Source of the DNA: AcAMD-5 sp044343935
Lineage (GTDB): Bacteria; Actinomycetota; Actinomycetes; S36-B12; UBA5976
Assembly: GCA_044343935.1 (NCBI GenBank)
Contig: JBIJDU010000017.1
Coordinates: 1-31,477 of the forward strand
DNA: 31,477 nt
Direction of reading: 5' to 3'
Both the position numbers and the translations under genes were made by a program. Shown in pieces: positions 15,658 through 22,991 of the stretch (within the stretch, counting starts at the first letter, position 1; every line of letters begins with the position of its first letter). The notes beneath the pieces were generated by a model, which was given only the letters and a program-made list of their open reading frames with translations, made no database searches and was not told where the DNA came from.

Positions 15658-16519
15658 CTCAACTACAAAGCGCGATGCTGCTGTTGCAGCCTTGGCCAGC
15701 GTTGCTGCAATTCCTGGTGTTAAAAAGCCTGATCCAATCATCGTTGCAGATAACGTGGTTAGAAAATTTGGTGGTCTTACTGCTGTCGATGTCGAGCACG
15801 TAGAGATTCAGCGCGGTGCTATTACGGCACTTATTGGCCCAAATGGCGCTGGCAAAACCACTTTTTTCAATTTGCTAACTGGATTTGATAAACCAAATTC
15901 AGGCAATTGGACCTTTAACGGGATTGCATTAGCCGGAGTTGCGCCACATAAAGTGGCGCGTATGGGCATGGTGCGTACCTTCCAGTTAACTAAAGCATTA
16001 TTCCGATTGAGTGTGATGGACAATATGCGCTTAGGGGCAAAGAGCCAAATTGGCGAAGGAATTCTCCGCGCCCTATTTCCATTTACTTGGAAAGCCGAGG
16101 AACAGCGCAATACTGAGCGAGCACAAGAATTATTGACACGATTTAAGCTTGACACCAAGGCTGATGATTTTGCTGCAGCACTATCTGGTGGTCAACGCAA
16201 ACTCTTAGAAATGGCTCGTGCCTTAATGGTTAATCCAGAGTTGGTTATGCTGGATGAACCAATGGCTGGCGTTAATCCTGCGTTAACTCAATCGCTGCTA
16301 GGTCATATTAAGGATTTACGCGAACAGGGAATGACTGTTCTTTTCGTAGAACACGACATGGACATGGTTCGCGACATAAGTGACTGGGTGATTGTGATGG
16401 CTCAAGGCAAAGTGGTAGCCGAGGGACCACCAGATTCGGTGATGAGCAATCCAGCAGTTATTGATGCATATCTTGGGGCTCACCATGATCAGCCTTTGGA
16501 TCAAGAGGAGCAAGCATGA
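15644..16519 (+). CDS. livG: LivG-type ABC ATPase
   Basis: ATP-hydrolysing subunit of the liv importer, 291 residues. Walker A GPNGAGKT is at 65-72, the ABC signature LSGGQ near 181-185, Walker B LVMLDEP with MAGVNP downstream and the switch His in VLFVEHDMDMV. The LivG-specific TRFKLD/PFTWKAEEQRNTERA insertion between Walker A and the signature is visible. About 33 residues precede the usual LivG start. They are kept because ATG 15644 has AAGGAG (15628-15633) 10 bases upstream. The 3' end overlaps livF by 4 bases as ATGA. Confidence 0.93.
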   Translation: MQEPNSTTKRDAAVAALASVAAIPGVKKPDPIIVADNVVRKFGGLTAVDVEHVEIQRGAITALIGPNGAGKTTFFNLLTGFDKPNSGNWTFNGIALAGVAPHKVARMGMVRTFQLTKALFRLSVMDNMRLGAKSQIGEGILRALFPFTWKAEEQRNTERAQELLTRFKLDTKADDFAAALSGGQRKLLEMARALMVNPELVMLDEPMAGVNPALTQSLLGHIKDLREQGMTVLFVEHDMDMVRDISDWVIVMAQGKVVAEGPPDSVMSNPAVIDAYLGAHHDQPLDQEEQA

Positions 16520-17268
16520 GTTTAGAGAATTCAGTTGCGGCAGCTAACGCATTAGTTAGAGCTGACAACTTAGTTGCTGGCTATCTTCCGGGTGTCAACA
16601 TTCTCAATGGTTGTGATCTATATGCAAATCAAGGTGAACTAGTTGGCATCATTGGGCCCAACGGCGCCGGTAAATCAACTCTACTTAAGGCCATGTTTGG
16701 TTTAGTCAAGGTGTGGAGTGGCTCAGTTTATCTAAAGGGTGAGGAAATTACCGGGCTGCGCGCTGATCAATTAGTTCGACAAGGCATTGGCTTTGTACCG
16801 CAGAACAACAACGTTTTTCCGTCACTAACCATTGAAGAGAATTTGCAGATGGGCGGTATTCAAATCCCAGAGCGGTATGAAGAGCGATTCGAATTCGTGA
16901 CAGATCTATTCCCAACTTTGAAGGAGCGACGTAAGCAGCGCGCTGGTTCGCTATCTGGTGGTGAGCGCCAAATGGTGGCAATGGGGCGCGCCTTAATGAT
17001 GGACCCCAAAGTGCTGCTGCTAGATGAACCCAGCGCTGGGTTATCGCCAGCGCTGCAAGATGAAGTTTTCGTTCGAGTCCGAGAGATTAATAAAACTGGG
17101 GTAACGGTAATTATGGTCGAACAAAATGCACGTCGTTGTTTGCAGATTGTTGATCGTGGTTATGTGCTAGATCAAGGCAAGAATGCTTACACTGGAACTG
17201 GTAAGTCACTAGCAAATGATCCAAAAGTAATTGAGTTGTATTTAGGTACCTTGGCTAAAGTCAAATAG
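16516..17268 (+). CDS. livF: LivF-type ABC ATPase
   Basis: Second ATPase of the importer, 250 residues. Walker A GPNGAGKS is at 47-54, a Q-loop region in VPQNNNVFPSLTIEENL (94-110), signature LSGGE at 146-150, Walker B VLLLDEPSAGLSP and the switch region TVIMVEQNARRCL. The EQNAR form after Walker B distinguishes LivF from LivG. About 18 extra residues precede the usual start. Translation is coupled to livG by the 4-base overlap. The gene ends just before a bidirectional terminator. Confidence 0.94.
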   Translation: MSLENSVAAANALVRADNLVAGYLPGVNILNGCDLYANQGELVGIIGPNGAGKSTLLKAMFGLVKVWSGSVYLKGEEITGLRADQLVRQGIGFVPQNNNVFPSLTIEENLQMGGIQIPERYEERFEFVTDLFPTLKERRKQRAGSLSGGERQMVAMGRALMMDPKVLLLDEPSAGLSPALQDEVFVRVREINKTGVTVIMVEQNARRCLQIVDRGYVLDQGKNAYTGTGKSLANDPKVIELYLGTLAKVK

Positions 17269-17280
17269 ATTCTTGAATAC

Positions 17281-17314
17281 AAAAGAGCCCGGCTCGAACG
17301 AGCCGGGCTCTTTT
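17281..17314. terminator. Bidirectional intrinsic terminator between livF and livK
   Basis: AAAAGAGCCCGGCTC (17281-17295) pairs with GAGCCGGGCTCTTTT (17300-17314), giving a 15-bp stem with a GAAC loop. Because the outer arm is A4 on one side and T4 on the other, the element has a U-tract on both strands and can end transcription of livF and of the convergent livK. Confidence 0.92.
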
Positions 17315-17326
17315 GTTATCTATTAG

Positions 17327-18574
17327 TTATGGTAGTGGAGCAGGAACTGCACCAACTACGAACTCTTCTGGGCGAGCTTCGTACTTGTCGTTAGCGACGT
17401 ACTCATAAACACCCATGGTTGCAACGGTTACTTCACCGTCAGCATCGAATTCAACTGGTCCGGAAACTCCGTCATAGTCGATATCGGTGCCTTCATCAAG
17501 TAGTGCCTTGCAATCAGCCCAAGTTGAGCACTTGGTACCACCCTTTGATACATCCTCAAGGTTGGCTGCAATTGAAACACCATCTGTTGATCCGGCAAGC
17601 TCGGCAGCAAGGGCTAGCAACATAACAGCGTCATATGACTCAGCAGCGTATGAGAAGTCAGTCAAAGTTGGATCAATTGAAAGCAGTCTCTCCTGGAATT
17701 CAGCTGGTGGGAATGCGCCAGGCAAAGTTCCCTTGACACCATTCATGATGCCAGCTGGTAGGTCCGCGAATGCCGTTCCAGACAAGTTGCCATCTACTAG
17801 GTAGATTGGCAGAACATCTGGGCCAACACCCTGCTTGATCATTTCCTGGATGATTGCGGTGGTTTCAGCGAAACCAATAATTGCAACTGCATCTGGATTA
17901 GCAGCCTTTGCCTGACCAACCTCAGCGGCAAATTCACTTGCCTGTGGGTTGTAAGTGATGATGGTTGATGTACCGGTAAATGCATTAGCTGCATACTTTG
18001 CTAAACCATTGCCATAAGCATCATCCAAGTTAAGGATTACTGCGTTTGAAGCACCTTCATTTGCCATCAACTGACCAAGCACTGCACCCTGGAAGGTGTC
18101 AGATGGTGCAGTACGGAAGTAAAGACCATTGTCAGCATATGTTGTGAAGTCAGGTGAGGTATTTGCTGGTGAGAAGTGAACTACGCCAGCGCCAGTGATC
18201 TTGTCAATCACTGTGAATGAAACACCTGATGATGCCGCACCAACAATGGCGCTAACGCCAGCTGCTAGGTGAGCATCGACTGTGGTTTGAGCAATGTCAG
18301 TGCTGGTATCACCAGAGTCACCACGTAGGTGCTCTACTGGTTGTCCAAGTACACCGCCACCATCATTGATTTCTTGTACAGCAAGATCCACACCAGCAAA
18401 CTCTGGTGGGCCGAGGAACGCCAAGCTACCAGTTTCTGGTAGCAGCGATCCGATTTTCAGTGCAGCACCAGAAGCGCCATCAGATGAGCTATCGTCGCTG
18501 CTCGAGCAAGCGGCAAGAACTAATAGTGATGCGCCAAGGACTGCAGCTGTTCGGAACAGCTTTGAGCGGGTCAT
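17327..18574 (-). CDS. livK: Branched-chain amino acid-type ABC binding lipoprotein
   Basis: Extracellular substrate-binding protein of the liv importer, tethered to the membrane by a lipid. From ATG 18574 (minus) it has 415 residues. MTRSKLFRTAAVLGASLLVL is a lipoprotein signal peptide and LAAC (20-23) is the lipobox with Cys23. A Ser/Asp-rich linker follows, then a periplasmic-binding fold of the Leu/Ile/Val type (LKIGSLLPETGSLAFLGPPE, ALQEINDGGG-like AVQEINDGGGVLG, IVGAASSGVS). The upstream in-frame ATG at 18712 is rejected: it adds 46 residues before the signal peptide, while AAGGAG at 18587-18582 lies 7 bases before the chosen start. Ligand identity cannot be read from the sequence; amino acids, amides or urea are all possible in this family. 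Confidence 0.92.
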   Translation of the reverse strand: MTRSKLFRTAAVLGASLLVLAACSSSDDSSSDGASGAALKIGSLLPETGSLAFLGPPEFAGVDLAVQEINDGGGVLGQPVEHLRGDSGDTSTDIAQTTVDAHLAAGVSAIVGAASSGVSFTVIDKITGAGVVHFSPANTSPDFTTYADNGLYFRTAPSDTFQGAVLGQLMANEGASNAVILNLDDAYGNGLAKYAANAFTGTSTIITYNPQASEFAAEVGQAKAANPDAVAIIGFAETTAIIQEMIKQGVGPDVLPIYLVDGNLSGTAFADLPAGIMNGVKGTLPGAFPPAEFQERLLSIDPTLTDFSYAAESYDAVMLLALAAELAGSTDGVSIAANLEDVSKGGTKCSTWADCKALLDEGTDIDYDGVSGPVEFDADGEVTVATMGVYEYVANDKYEARPEEFVVGAVPAPLP

Positions 18575-18802
18575 TAACCGTCTCCTTGTATTAGGGATCC
18601 GACTGGAGACTTCCAATCGGAGGGCTAATTGTTGTCTGACTACCTCATTACTCCAAATGGCGATAGGGCAAAAATGGGGGTTTTGGGTATTTTGTGACCG
18701 AACTGAAATCAAGAAACCCCCGAATATCTCGATTTGCCGTCAATTTGCGGTCAGAACCTAAACTTGTCCCATTACTGAAACCTAACGATTTGGGAGCATG
18801 GC
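18575..18802. promoter_or_regulatory. Divergent livK/glyA intergenic region with tandem repeat and inverted repeat
   Basis: The largest gap in the window (228 bases) separates two divergent starts. It contains an exact-abutting 11-base tandem repeat, ATTTGCCGTCA (18732-18742) and ATTTGCGGTCA (18743-18753), with one mismatch. It also contains an inverted repeat, GGGGGTTT (18676-18683) with AAACCCCC (18714-18721), and a TGACCG (18695-18700)/CGGTCA (18748-18753) pair. TAAACT (18759-18764) could be a plus-strand -10 for glyA. AAGGAG (minus, 18587-18582) is the livK ribosome site and GGGAG (18792-18796) the glyA one. Promoters for both genes must lie here. I see no open reading frame that looks coding. 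Confidence 0.55.
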
Positions 18803-20071
18803 ATGACTGAGTCAACATTCTGGGGTCCAGATTTCACTGCGCTGCAACAGCAAGATCCAGAAATTGCTCAGGTGCTATTGGATGAGCTAGATCGGCAGCG
18901 AACCGGCCTACAGTTGATTGCTTCGGAAAACCTAACTAGCCCTGCAGTGTTGGCCGCCTTTGGTTCAGTGCTCAGCAATAAATATGCCGAAGGCTATCCC
19001 GGTCGCCGCTATTACGGTGGCTGTGAAGTTGTTGATCGCGCTGAAGAGTTAGCAATTGCGCGGGCAAAGGAATTGTTTGGGGCAGAACACGCAAATGTGC
19101 AGCCGCATTCTGGTGCAAGTGCGAATTTGGCGGCCTATGCCGCATTTACCAAGCCAGGCGACAAAGTATTGGCGTTGTCGCTCGCGCAAGGCGGTCATTT
19201 AACTCACGGATCCCCAGTTAATTTTTCAGGTCAATGGTTTGAACCAATTCATTACACCGTACGCAAAGACTCTGAATATATTGATTACGATGAAGTGCGC
19301 TCGCTTGCGTTGCAGCATCGGCCAAAGATGATTATTGCAGGTGCAACGGCATACCCACGGCTTGTTGACTTTGCCGCCTTCCGACAAATTGCTGATGAAA
19401 TTGGTGCGATTTTGATGGTTGATGCTGCGCACTTCATTGGCCTTGTTGCCGGTAACGCAATTCCAAGTCCAGTGCCGTATGCGGATGTAGTTTGCTTCAC
19501 CACTCATAAAGTATTGCGCGGCCCGCGCGGTGGCATGATTTTAAGTCGAGCTGAGCATGCTAAAGAAATTGATAAAGCAGTGTTTCCAAAAATGCAAGGT
19601 GGCCCACTGATGAACGCGGTTGCCGCGAAAGCAGTAGTGCTCAAAGAGTGCACAACACCGGCATATCAGGACTATGCCGCCCAAGTAATTAAGAATGCGC
19701 AAGCGCTAGCTAGTGAATTAGCAAAAAGAGGATTACGTCCGGTTAGTGGTGGCACTGATACGCATCTAGTTTTAATTGATTTGCAAGGCGTTGGGGTAAC
19801 TGGCAAAGAAGCAGAGCGAAAGTGTGATGTTTCCAAGATCACCTTAAATAAGAATTCAATTCCTTATGACCCACAGCCACCAATGATTTCTTCTGGCATT
19901 CGTGTTGGCACGCCATCGATTACAACGCAAGGCATGCGCGAAGCGCAGATGTCTGAGGTGGCAACGCTGATTGCGGAAACCGTAACAGCAACTGATGAGT
20001 CAACGCTGAAAGATATCTCAATTCGGGTGAATTCTCTGGCAGCACAATTTCCGGCATATCCGCGTGCGTGA
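18803..20071 (+). CDS. glyA: Serine hydroxymethyltransferase
   Basis: PLP enzyme that interconverts serine plus tetrahydrofolate with glycine plus 5,10-methylene-tetrahydrofolate, the main source of one-carbon units. The 422-residue protein shows LIASENLTSPAVL (39-50), YAEGYPGRRYYGGCE (61-75), NVQPHSGASAN (98-108), VDAAHFIGLVA (206-216) and the PLP lysine in TTHKVLRGPRGG (Lys236). ATG 18803 has GGGAG upstream with 6-base spacing; ATG 18798 is in another frame. The last 8 bases overlap wecA. glyA between tsaC and wecA is also seen in Streptomyces-type genomes, as far as I recall. Confidence 0.96.
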   Translation: MTESTFWGPDFTALQQQDPEIAQVLLDELDRQRTGLQLIASENLTSPAVLAAFGSVLSNKYAEGYPGRRYYGGCEVVDRAEELAIARAKELFGAEHANVQPHSGASANLAAYAAFTKPGDKVLALSLAQGGHLTHGSPVNFSGQWFEPIHYTVRKDSEYIDYDEVRSLALQHRPKMIIAGATAYPRLVDFAAFRQIADEIGAILMVDAAHFIGLVAGNAIPSPVPYADVVCFTTHKVLRGPRGGMILSRAEHAKEIDKAVFPKMQGGPLMNAVAAKAVVLKECTTPAYQDYAAQVIKNAQALASELAKRGLRPVSGGTDTHLVLIDLQGVGVTGKEAERKCDVSKITLNKNSIPYDPQPPMISSGIRVGTPSITTQGMREAQMSEVATLIAETVTATDESTLKDISIRVNSLAAQFPAYPRA

Positions 20072-21173
20072 GTATTTAATCTGCATGTTCGCAGCAGCAT
20101 TTGTCACGCTGCTGGCAACCCCTGCGGCAAGAGCACTTGCGATTAAAGCAAATGCAATGGCTGAAGTTAGAGATCGAGATGTGCACGACAAACCGACACC
20201 GCGTTGGGGTGGCTTGGCGATGTTCGTTGGCGTCAGCGTTGGCGTGCTCTTGGCATCCAGGTTGCCATTGATGAGTTCAGTTTTTGATACCAATCGCACC
20301 GCAGTTGGGGTGTTAGCAGCTGCCACTATTTTGGTTTTACTTGGTTTAGTTGACGATCGTTGGCCGCTTGATGCACCAATTAAATTGACGGTGCAAGTTT
20401 TTGCAGCTGGTGTGATGGCGCTAAACGGCGTCGTGATTTCTTGGTTACCGCTGGGCAGCACGATCGTGCTCGATCCAACTGTTAGTGTTCTTGTCACTGT
20501 CTTGTTGGTTTTGGTTGCGGTAAATGCAGTTAATTTCGTTGATGGCCTTGACGGTCTTGCCACTGGAGTAGTTGGCATTGCCGCGTTTTCATTCTTTATC
20601 TATGCGTACGCCCTAAGTGTGGTGGAGGGCTATTTGCGCGCGACGCTACCCACTTTGCTTTCCGCTCTAGTGGTTGGCGCGGTGATTGGCTTCTTACCTC
20701 ATAATTTTTATCCCGCTCGAATTTTTATGGGAGATACTGGCTCAATGATGTTGGGCTTGTTGTTGGCTGCAATTAGCATCATGCTGATTGGACAATTGGA
20801 TCCAGCAGCAATTGATACTACTGCAGCATTACCTGCGCTATTACCAGTGTTAATTCCGGTAATTGTTATTGCGATTCCGCTAGCCGATTTATTACTTGCA
20901 ATTTTTCGTCGGACTAAAGCTGGCAAAAATCCATTTACGCCAGATAAAAAACACCTTCATCATTTGCTCCTAGAGCGCGGCCATTCTCAAAGTGGTGCGG
21001 CATTGTTGATGTATGCGACTGCGGCAGTGTTTGCGCTGCCAGCAACATCAGTGGCGTTTGTGCCAGTATGGTCAGCTGGGCTGCTGTTTTTGATTGGGTT
21101 GAGCATGCTGTTAGTGTTTCTAGTTAGGCGACCACGCTCAAATAGATTTGTACCAGTAGGGGAGTTGAGTTGA
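20064..21173 (+). CDS. wecA: Polyprenyl-phosphate GlcNAc-1-phosphate transferase (WecA/Rfe type)
   Basis: Integral membrane enzyme that transfers a phospho-N-acetylhexosamine from UDP-sugar to polyprenyl phosphate and so starts a cell-wall glycan. In actinobacteria it typically makes the lipid-linked GlcNAc linker of arabinogalactan or teichoic-type polymers. The 369 residues have about ten membrane segments and the catalytic motifs LVDDRW (Asp97/Asp98), NAVNFVDGLDGLATG (154-168), FMGDTGSMMLG (221-231) and the sugar-binding HLHHLLLERGHS near the C terminus. The start is GTG 20064, overlapping glyA by 8 bases. The end overlaps the next gene as TTGA. The exact polymer cannot be told from the window. 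Confidence 0.9.
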   Translation: MREYLICMFAAAFVTLLATPAARALAIKANAMAEVRDRDVHDKPTPRWGGLAMFVGVSVGVLLASRLPLMSSVFDTNRTAVGVLAAATILVLLGLVDDRWPLDAPIKLTVQVFAAGVMALNGVVISWLPLGSTIVLDPTVSVLVTVLLVLVAVNAVNFVDGLDGLATGVVGIAAFSFFIYAYALSVVEGYLRATLPTLLSALVVGAVIGFLPHNFYPARIFMGDTGSMMLGLLLAAISIMLIGQLDPAAIDTTAALPALLPVLIPVIVIAIPLADLLLAIFRRTKAGKNPFTPDKKHLHHLLLERGHSQSGAALLMYATAAVFALPATSVAFVPVWSAGLLFLIGLSMLLVFLVRRPRSNRFVPVGELS

Positions 21174-21574
21174 ACACCGCATATGCCGCACTGCGAAAAA
21201 TCGTCTATTACGGCATCGCTCTAGCGATGATTGCCATGCCAATTGCAATGTTGCTTGGCTATCTGCTTAATGGTCAGGCGGGGCTATTGGGTGCCGGAAT
21301 TGGATTTGGTTTGGCAGCGGTATTTATCGGTATCACCTCAGTAGTTGCGTTGCTAACTCGAAGTTTAAGTGTCCAGTCGTTGGGCTTTGCAGTGCTTGGA
21401 TCTTGGCTGTTAAAAGTCGTTCTGCTCATTGCTGCCTTAGCTTGGCTACGCGGCGAAGATTTCTATCATCGACCCAGTTTGCTAATTTCAATGCTGCTGG
21501 GTCTTGTGGGCTACCTCACAATTGAGGCACTCATCACCCTGAAATCGAAGACAGTTTATCTAGAAACGGACTAA
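21170..21574 (+). CDS. atpI: AtpI-like membrane protein (Rv1303-type)
   Basis: 134-residue protein with four predicted membrane segments (about 10-31, 37-62, 71-91 and 102-124). It lies between wecA and the ATP synthase genes, the place of the weakly conserved AtpI-like protein in other actinobacteria (Rv1303 in M. tuberculosis, from memory). AtpI proteins help assemble the c-ring or carry Mg2+. No catalytic motif is visible, and the call rests mainly on position, length and topology. The start is TTG 21170, overlapping the wecA stop as TTGA. A 52-base gap with a candidate promoter follows, so this gene may belong to the glyA-wecA transcript rather than the atp one. Confidence 0.65.
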   Translation: MNTAYAALRKIVYYGIALAMIAMPIAMLLGYLLNGQAGLLGAGIGFGLAAVFIGITSVVALLTRSLSVQSLGFAVLGSWLLKVVLLIAALAWLRGEDFYHRPSLLISMLLGLVGYLTIEALITLKSKTVYLETD

Positions 21575-21591
21575 TTTCCCGTTCACCCTGC

Positions 21592-21626
21592 TTGACTGCA
21601 AACCTATTGCTAGGCTTCCGCCCGCC
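21592..21626 (+). promoter_or_regulatory. Candidate atp operon promoter
   Basis: TAGGCT (21611-21616) fits the TANNNT -10 pattern and is 10 bases before the atpZ ATG, so the mRNA would have a leader of only a few bases. TTGACT (21592-21597) resembles a -35, but the spacing of 13 bases is too short for a standard promoter. There is no clear Shine-Dalgarno before atpZ, which supports a near-leaderless start. Confidence 0.35.
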
Positions 21627-21884
21627 ATGGCAGAGAAGACAAAACTAGCGCCACTTCCACACGGAGAAGGCTTGGTTTGGTCTGTGATTGGAACCTTGAT
21701 TAGTGGTCCAGTTGTTTGGGGCGGCATAGGTGCACTTCTTGATCGGGCAATGGATTCAGCGCCAATGTATTTGGCGTTGGGATTAATTTTGGGATTTGTG
21801 CTCAGTATGTACATTGTTTATGTACGTTACGGGCGCGAGACCTCGCCAGTTGAAAAGAGTGGAGGAAGTTCTGAACAGCGATAA
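21627..21884 (+). CDS. atpZ: AtpZ-like F0F1-ATPase accessory protein
   Basis: 85-residue protein with two membrane helices (about 16-40 and 46-67). GPVVWGGIGALLDRAM followed by LALGLILGFVLSMYIVY fits the AtpZ family (PF09527-like), where a conserved Gly-rich first helix runs into an Asp and the second helix ends at the membrane surface. In Bacillus the AtpI/AtpZ pair has been linked to c-ring assembly and divalent cation transport. A hydrophilic tail (TSPVEKSGGSSEQR) ends the protein. It is the first gene of the atp block and overlaps the probable atpB start by 26 bases. Confidence 0.75.
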   Translation: MAEKTKLAPLPHGEGLVWSVIGTLISGPVVWGGIGALLDRAMDSAPMYLALGLILGFVLSMYIVYVRYGRETSPVEKSGGSSEQR

Positions 21885-22698
21885 GGCGAATGTATTAGCT
21901 GCCTCTTCCGAAGATGGTTTTTCCCCACCATCCATTGCCGAGTTTTTTCCTCCAAAATTGTTTGAGATTGGTCCTGATTTCCTAGGTCAACCGTTGTTTG
22001 CGATGACCAGAATCAATTTGATCATGATCATCATGACCGTTGCACTCTTAACATTCTTTTATTTTGCATTTCGTAAGCCTTCTGTTGTGCCAACTAAAAT
22101 TCAAAGTTTGGGTGAAATATTTTTAGACTTTGTTAGAGTTCATATTTCAGAAGAAGTATTGGGACACCAGGCAAAGCGATTCAACTTGTTGCTAACAACC
22201 ATGTTTTTCATGGTTCTGGCATTTAGTATTACTGGAATATTGCCGCTAATGCATATTGCTGCATCAAGTGTGATTGCTATTCCACTTATTTTGGCGCTAG
22301 CGTCGTATGTAGTTTTTAATTATGCCGGCGCTAAACAGCATGGCTTAGTTCATTATCTGCAACTAAATCTCTTTCCACCGGGTGTACCAAAACCGCTTTA
22401 TGTATTGGTCACGCCGATTGAATTAGTTTCGACCTTTATTTTCCGCCCTGCGACACTGACCATTCGTCTGGTAGCAAACATGATTGCTGGCCACATGTTG
22501 CTGGTCCTGTTCTATAGTGGCGCAAACTACATGTTGCTAGTTTCAGATAGTTTGTTGCTAAAACCATTTGGTGTTTTTAGTTTTCTTGCTGGATTTGCCT
22601 TTACCTTGTTTGAGATTTTGGTGGCTTTCTTGCAAGCATATATTTTTACCTTGCTAACTGCGGTGTACATAAGTGGCGCCGTGAGCGAGGAACATTGA
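21859..22698 (+). CDS. atpB: ATP synthase F0 subunit a
   Basis: Membrane subunit a, which forms the proton half-channels and contacts the c-ring. With GTG 21859 it has 279 residues. The essential arginine lies in PATLTIRLVANMIAGH, and EEFFP-like AEFFPPKLFEIG near the N terminus is typical for actinobacteria. The start is uncertain. No ATG occurs in the right place: the frame is open back to ATG 21796, which lies deep within atpZ. Candidates are GTG 21859 and CTG 21871, the latter with GGAGG (21861-21865) 5 bases upstream. The next ATG falls inside conserved sequence. The gene is coupled to atpZ by overlap. Confidence 0.92.
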   Translation: MEEVLNSDKANVLAASSEDGFSPPSIAEFFPPKLFEIGPDFLGQPLFAMTRINLIMIIMTVALLTFFYFAFRKPSVVPTKIQSLGEIFLDFVRVHISEEVLGHQAKRFNLLLTTMFFMVLAFSITGILPLMHIAASSVIAIPLILALASYVVFNYAGAKQHGLVHYLQLNLFPPGVPKPLYVLVTPIELVSTFIFRPATLTIRLVANMIAGHMLLVLFYSGANYMLLVSDSLLLKPFGVFSFLAGFAFTLFEILVAFLQAYIFTLLTAVYISGAVSEEH

Positions 22699-22740
22699 TG
22701 TCAGTTAAGCATCCGTTTAACTACAAAGGAAAGGAACACA

Positions 22741-22965
22741 ATGGAGCTGTTCGCTGAAATAACCGGTAACATCAACACAATTGGTTACGGTCTAGCAGCA
22801 ATAGGCCCTGGCATTGGCGTGGGCATTGTTGTTGGTAAGGCGCTTGAGAGCATTGCTCGTCAGCCAGAAGCAAGTGGCATCATCCGAACCAATATGTTCT
22901 TGGGTATTGCGTTTACCGAAGCGCTTGCTCTAATTGGTTTGGTCGCAGGATTCATCTTCACCTAA
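22741..22965 (+). CDS. atpE: ATP synthase F0 subunit c
   Basis: 74-residue two-helix proteolipid that forms the rotor ring. The first helix has the glycine pattern GPGIGVGIVVG (22-32), the polar loop is ARQPEA (39-44) and the ion-carrying carboxylate is Glu60 in IAFTEALALIGLVAGF. The Ser/Thr ligands that follow the Glu in sodium-binding c subunits are absent (EAL instead of EST), so proton coupling is expected. The Shine-Dalgarno AAAGGAAAGG precedes the ATG. A 42-base gap separates it from atpB. Confidence 0.97.
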   Translation: MELFAEITGNINTIGYGLAAIGPGIGVGIVVGKALESIARQPEASGIIRTNMFLGIAFTEALALIGLVAGFIFT

Positions 22966-22991
22966 ATCGATAACCGAGAGGCGAAATATCA

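Noticed and set aside
18575..18712. N-terminal extension of livK
   Set aside because: It would place 46 residues before a perfect lipoprotein signal peptide, and the Shine-Dalgarno supports ATG 18574.
20018..20578. A 186-residue minus-strand frame opposite wecA
   Set aside because: Rich in Thr, Ala and Ser with no domain; it is a shadow of the WecA frame.
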